Shown piece by piece: positions 61,508 to 64,000 of a stretch of DNA of 64,000 bases. The position numbers and the translations under genes are program-made. How positions within the stretch are numbered: position 1 is the stretch's first letter; each line of letters opens with the position of its first letter. The stretch spans positions 37,958,019 through 38,022,018 of the forward strand of contig CM049306.1 in assembly GCA_026874595.1 (NCBI GenBank), written 5' to 3'. Origin of the DNA: Sipunculus nudus. Taxonomy: Eukaryota; Annelida; Sipuncula; Golfingiida; Sipunculidae. A model generated the notes under the pieces. It worked only from the letters and a program-made list of their open reading frames with translations. It was not told the origin of the DNA and searched no databases.

Positions 61508-63717
61508 ATGTCAGAGACGAGATTGAAATCCAGGCAGATTTTAAATTCGCCTAGACGAGATTGTGATTGTGCGATATTGCGATTGTGATCTCGCCTAGAC
61601 AGATTTTAAACTCGCCTAGGCGAGATCACAATCGCAATCATGCCTAGGCCAAATTAAAATCCATCATGGAGCAGGCCAGGATTTTAATCTCGCCTAGGCG
61701 AGTTTAAAATCTGTCTGGTATCATCCAGGGGAGTTTAAAATCCACCTGATTTCACTTAGGTGAGTTTAAAATCTGCCTAGGCGAGATTAAAATAGTGATC
61801 TGATCTAATTTTCTAATATATTATGCATTGTTATTGACATATAAAGGATGTATTTAGTCATATTTTCAATATTTTAACACTGAATGGTTATATATATAGT
61901 TCACAGGTTATATATTTATTAATATTTACAGAATGTTATAATATTAATATGATAATTAACATTAATTTTTACAGAAATGTAATAATTATTAATGTAATAA
62001 TTAACATTTAATTTTGGAAATGGAATTATTAAAGGTATTTGATTATAACTTTCGCCTTTGATGTGTTTCATGTGGTCTACAGCATCCATATCATACTAAT
62101 TATTTGCTAAAAATTAATTAATCTTTATTTTTTTCCCAGTTTTCATAACAACCTTCGAGTTGTAAAAATCACTAAAAATTTATACAAAAAAATAATTTGT
62201 AATTGTATTTAATATATTGCAATTAGAGAGTAGCAAGAAGCATACTGAAGCACATTTATGAGATATTATGAAGAGCAAATTTGAGGGAAAAAAGTCGTCC
62301 ACTTGCATATTGAATCAATCATAGATAGATAGATAGATAGATTAGTCAAGATAGATATTACTTCACTATTTAAAGACTATGTTACACATTAACATAAACA
62401 ATCATCCTATATGATAATTCTCACAGGACAAACAGAAAAATTAGTTGGTTGATCTAGTTCAAATGTTTCTTTTCACCCAGGTATTCAACAGTTAACAGTC
62501 AAAACATGTACACTTATGATACAAAATATGCAGGGTATCACTATCAGTATTTACGATGGACTTTGATACACCATTCCTTTTTTTTTTAAATTAAATATCA
62601 TATGAGAATAGGTAAAGGTTGATACACAGATGTCCATGTGAATATTTCTTTGTCTTATTCAGTCTTTTCTTCTAATGTATATAATATTCTTCTGATCTTT
62701 TTTTTAAATGTTTTGTGAGGGATTTTGTGAAGCTTCAATATTTATGTAGACTGACACTGTTACAAGATAACTGCCTTTTTTGTACAGTATTATATCATAT
62801 CAGAAAACTTTTGATTTCTAGATTCATAGATTGATAGATCATTTATGCATGTGAACATGCATTGCATTGATAAATATGAATGAGTTAATAAATGAGTAAT
62901 ATTCAGTCTCCTTTTGTCTTTTTAAAATACTACATTACTAATATTACTAATACCAGTTTCACCTCAAATTAATATTGACAACAAAATTATTATGTAAATA
63001 ATCAGCAGCAGCCCACATCAAATATTATTTAAATATGCCATATACAATACCCATGTAAGTTTCTTATTACTTAGTTTATTTATAAAAATATAAAATAAAA
63101 AAATTAATGTTAATTATTACATTTATAATATAATATTCTGTAAATATTAATAAATATATTACTTGTGTATATTATATATAATATGTATAATATATATAAT
63201 ATGTATAATATATATATATACATACATAACCATATTAATAAAATTATATGATAAAAAAAATCCATTTCCAAAATTAATGTTAAATTATTAAATTAATAAT
63301 ATAATATTCTGTAAATATAAATAAATATATTACTTGTGAACTATACTTAACCATTCAGTGTTAAAATATTGAAAATCTGACTGAAAACATCTTTTATATG
63401 TCAATTACAATGCATAATATATAAGGAAATTAGATCAGATTTATATTTTAATCTCGCCTAGGCAGATTTTAAACTCGCCTAAGTGATAACACTGTGTTAT
63501 CAGATGGATTTTAAACTCACCTGGATGATACCAGACAGATTTTAAACTCGCCTAGGCGAGATTAAAATCCTGGCCTGCTACAGGATGGATTTTAATAGCG
63601 AGATTGCATTTGTGATTTTATCTAGGCGAGTTTAAAATCTGTCTAGGCGAGATCACAATTGCAATCTCGTCTAGGCGAATTTAAAATCCGCCTGGATTTC
63701 AATCTCGTCTCTGACAT
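61508..63717. mobile_element. Foldback element with arms of about 500 bp
   Basis: The outer ends ATGTCAGAGACGAGATTGAA and TTCAATCTCGTCTCTGACAT are perfect inverted copies. The similarity runs inward to a TTTTGGAAATGGA line (about 62013-62025) and its inverse TCCATTTCCAAAA (63263-63275), leaving a loop of about 1.2 kb. Outer arms consist of modules such as TTTTAATCTCGCCTAGGCGA and GTTTAAAATC, themselves palindromic around GCCTAGGC. A further direct copy of part of the right arm lies at about 63098-63164. A (GATA) run is at about 62320-62342. No ORF. Confidence 0.85.
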
Positions 63718-64000
63718 ACACATATACATGTAAATAATACACACATATACAATTTTACTTCCCATATAGCCGGGGTATGTTCAGCAATAAAACAATTTAA
63801 TCATACATAAACTCTAAATAACAGTTTCTGAACATTTGTTGTTTGCTACATATCTAAAAAATATTGCTAGATCTCACATTTCGAAGGCTTAGTACCTTTT
63901 AAGCAAATTTATCAAATTGTATGTGTATCATTGTATGTATGGTATCATCAGCTGAGTATCACGATACATATCATATAATTAGATATTTTACATATCATTA
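63718..64000. other. Right edge, presumably porcupine intron 2
   Basis: AT-rich, with no exon or repeat recognised. Confidence 0.4.

Overview
This is a gene-poor, AT-rich, intron- and transposon-rich metazoan nuclear segment. Long introns with GT-AG signals, tRNA-derived SINEs, a Penelope-like element, a LINE remnant, long AT microsatellites and a porcupine gene all point to an animal. Repeats with short inverted ends, a 3' hairpin and central tandem repeats, plus elements starting AGCTCAGCTGACTATAAGTC, suggest a marine lophotrochozoan, probably a mollusc. That placement is inference.

Two gene loci on the + strand can be supported. (1) A small unrecognised gene may start in a CpG-rich region near 2.85-3.1 kb, where a likely 5'UTR exon has its donor at 3101/3102. 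It resumes at 14706-14915 and 15402 to about 16.26 kb. It encodes a short Ser/Gly-rich protein of 76 aa; a clear membrane-spanning tail lies in the -1 frame of the same exon. (2) The start of a porcupine-type Wnt O-acyltransferase gene (PORCN, MBOAT family) has coding exons at 54058-54364 and 59537-59747. The rest of the gene lies beyond the right edge.

The standout observation is in porcupine intron 1. Its last 2.4 kb is a tandem array of 36 copies of a 66-67 bp unit. Each unit carries a pyrimidine tract, a TTTGTAG acceptor and the first coding bases of the next exon. The genuine acceptor at 59536/59537 is the last member, so the exon-intron junction itself has been amplified. The unit length is not a multiple of three and only the last acceptor keeps the frame. 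Older copies at 55.77-56.01 kb are separated from the main array by an inserted repeat.

Region by region: 1-2.8 kb holds a block homologous to 51.05-51.96 kb. 2.8-16.3 kb is the small gene, with nested repeats in its long intron. 16.3-51 kb is intergenic: a promoter-like GC-richer patch (17.1-17.65 kb), SINEs, MITEs, AT microsatellites, a Penelope GIY-YIG remnant with a hammerhead-ribozyme-like motif (33.5-34.3 kb), a LINE remnant (38.9-40.2 kb), a hAT-type element with an 8-bp target duplication (40.46-41.87 kb), Helitron-like tandem-repeat elements (42.8-44.2 and 46.3-47.6 kb) and a 2.85 kb inverted-terminal-repeat element (47.7-50.5 kb). 51-64 kb is the porcupine 5' half, with a 1 kb palindromic element and a 2.2 kb foldback element in its second intron.
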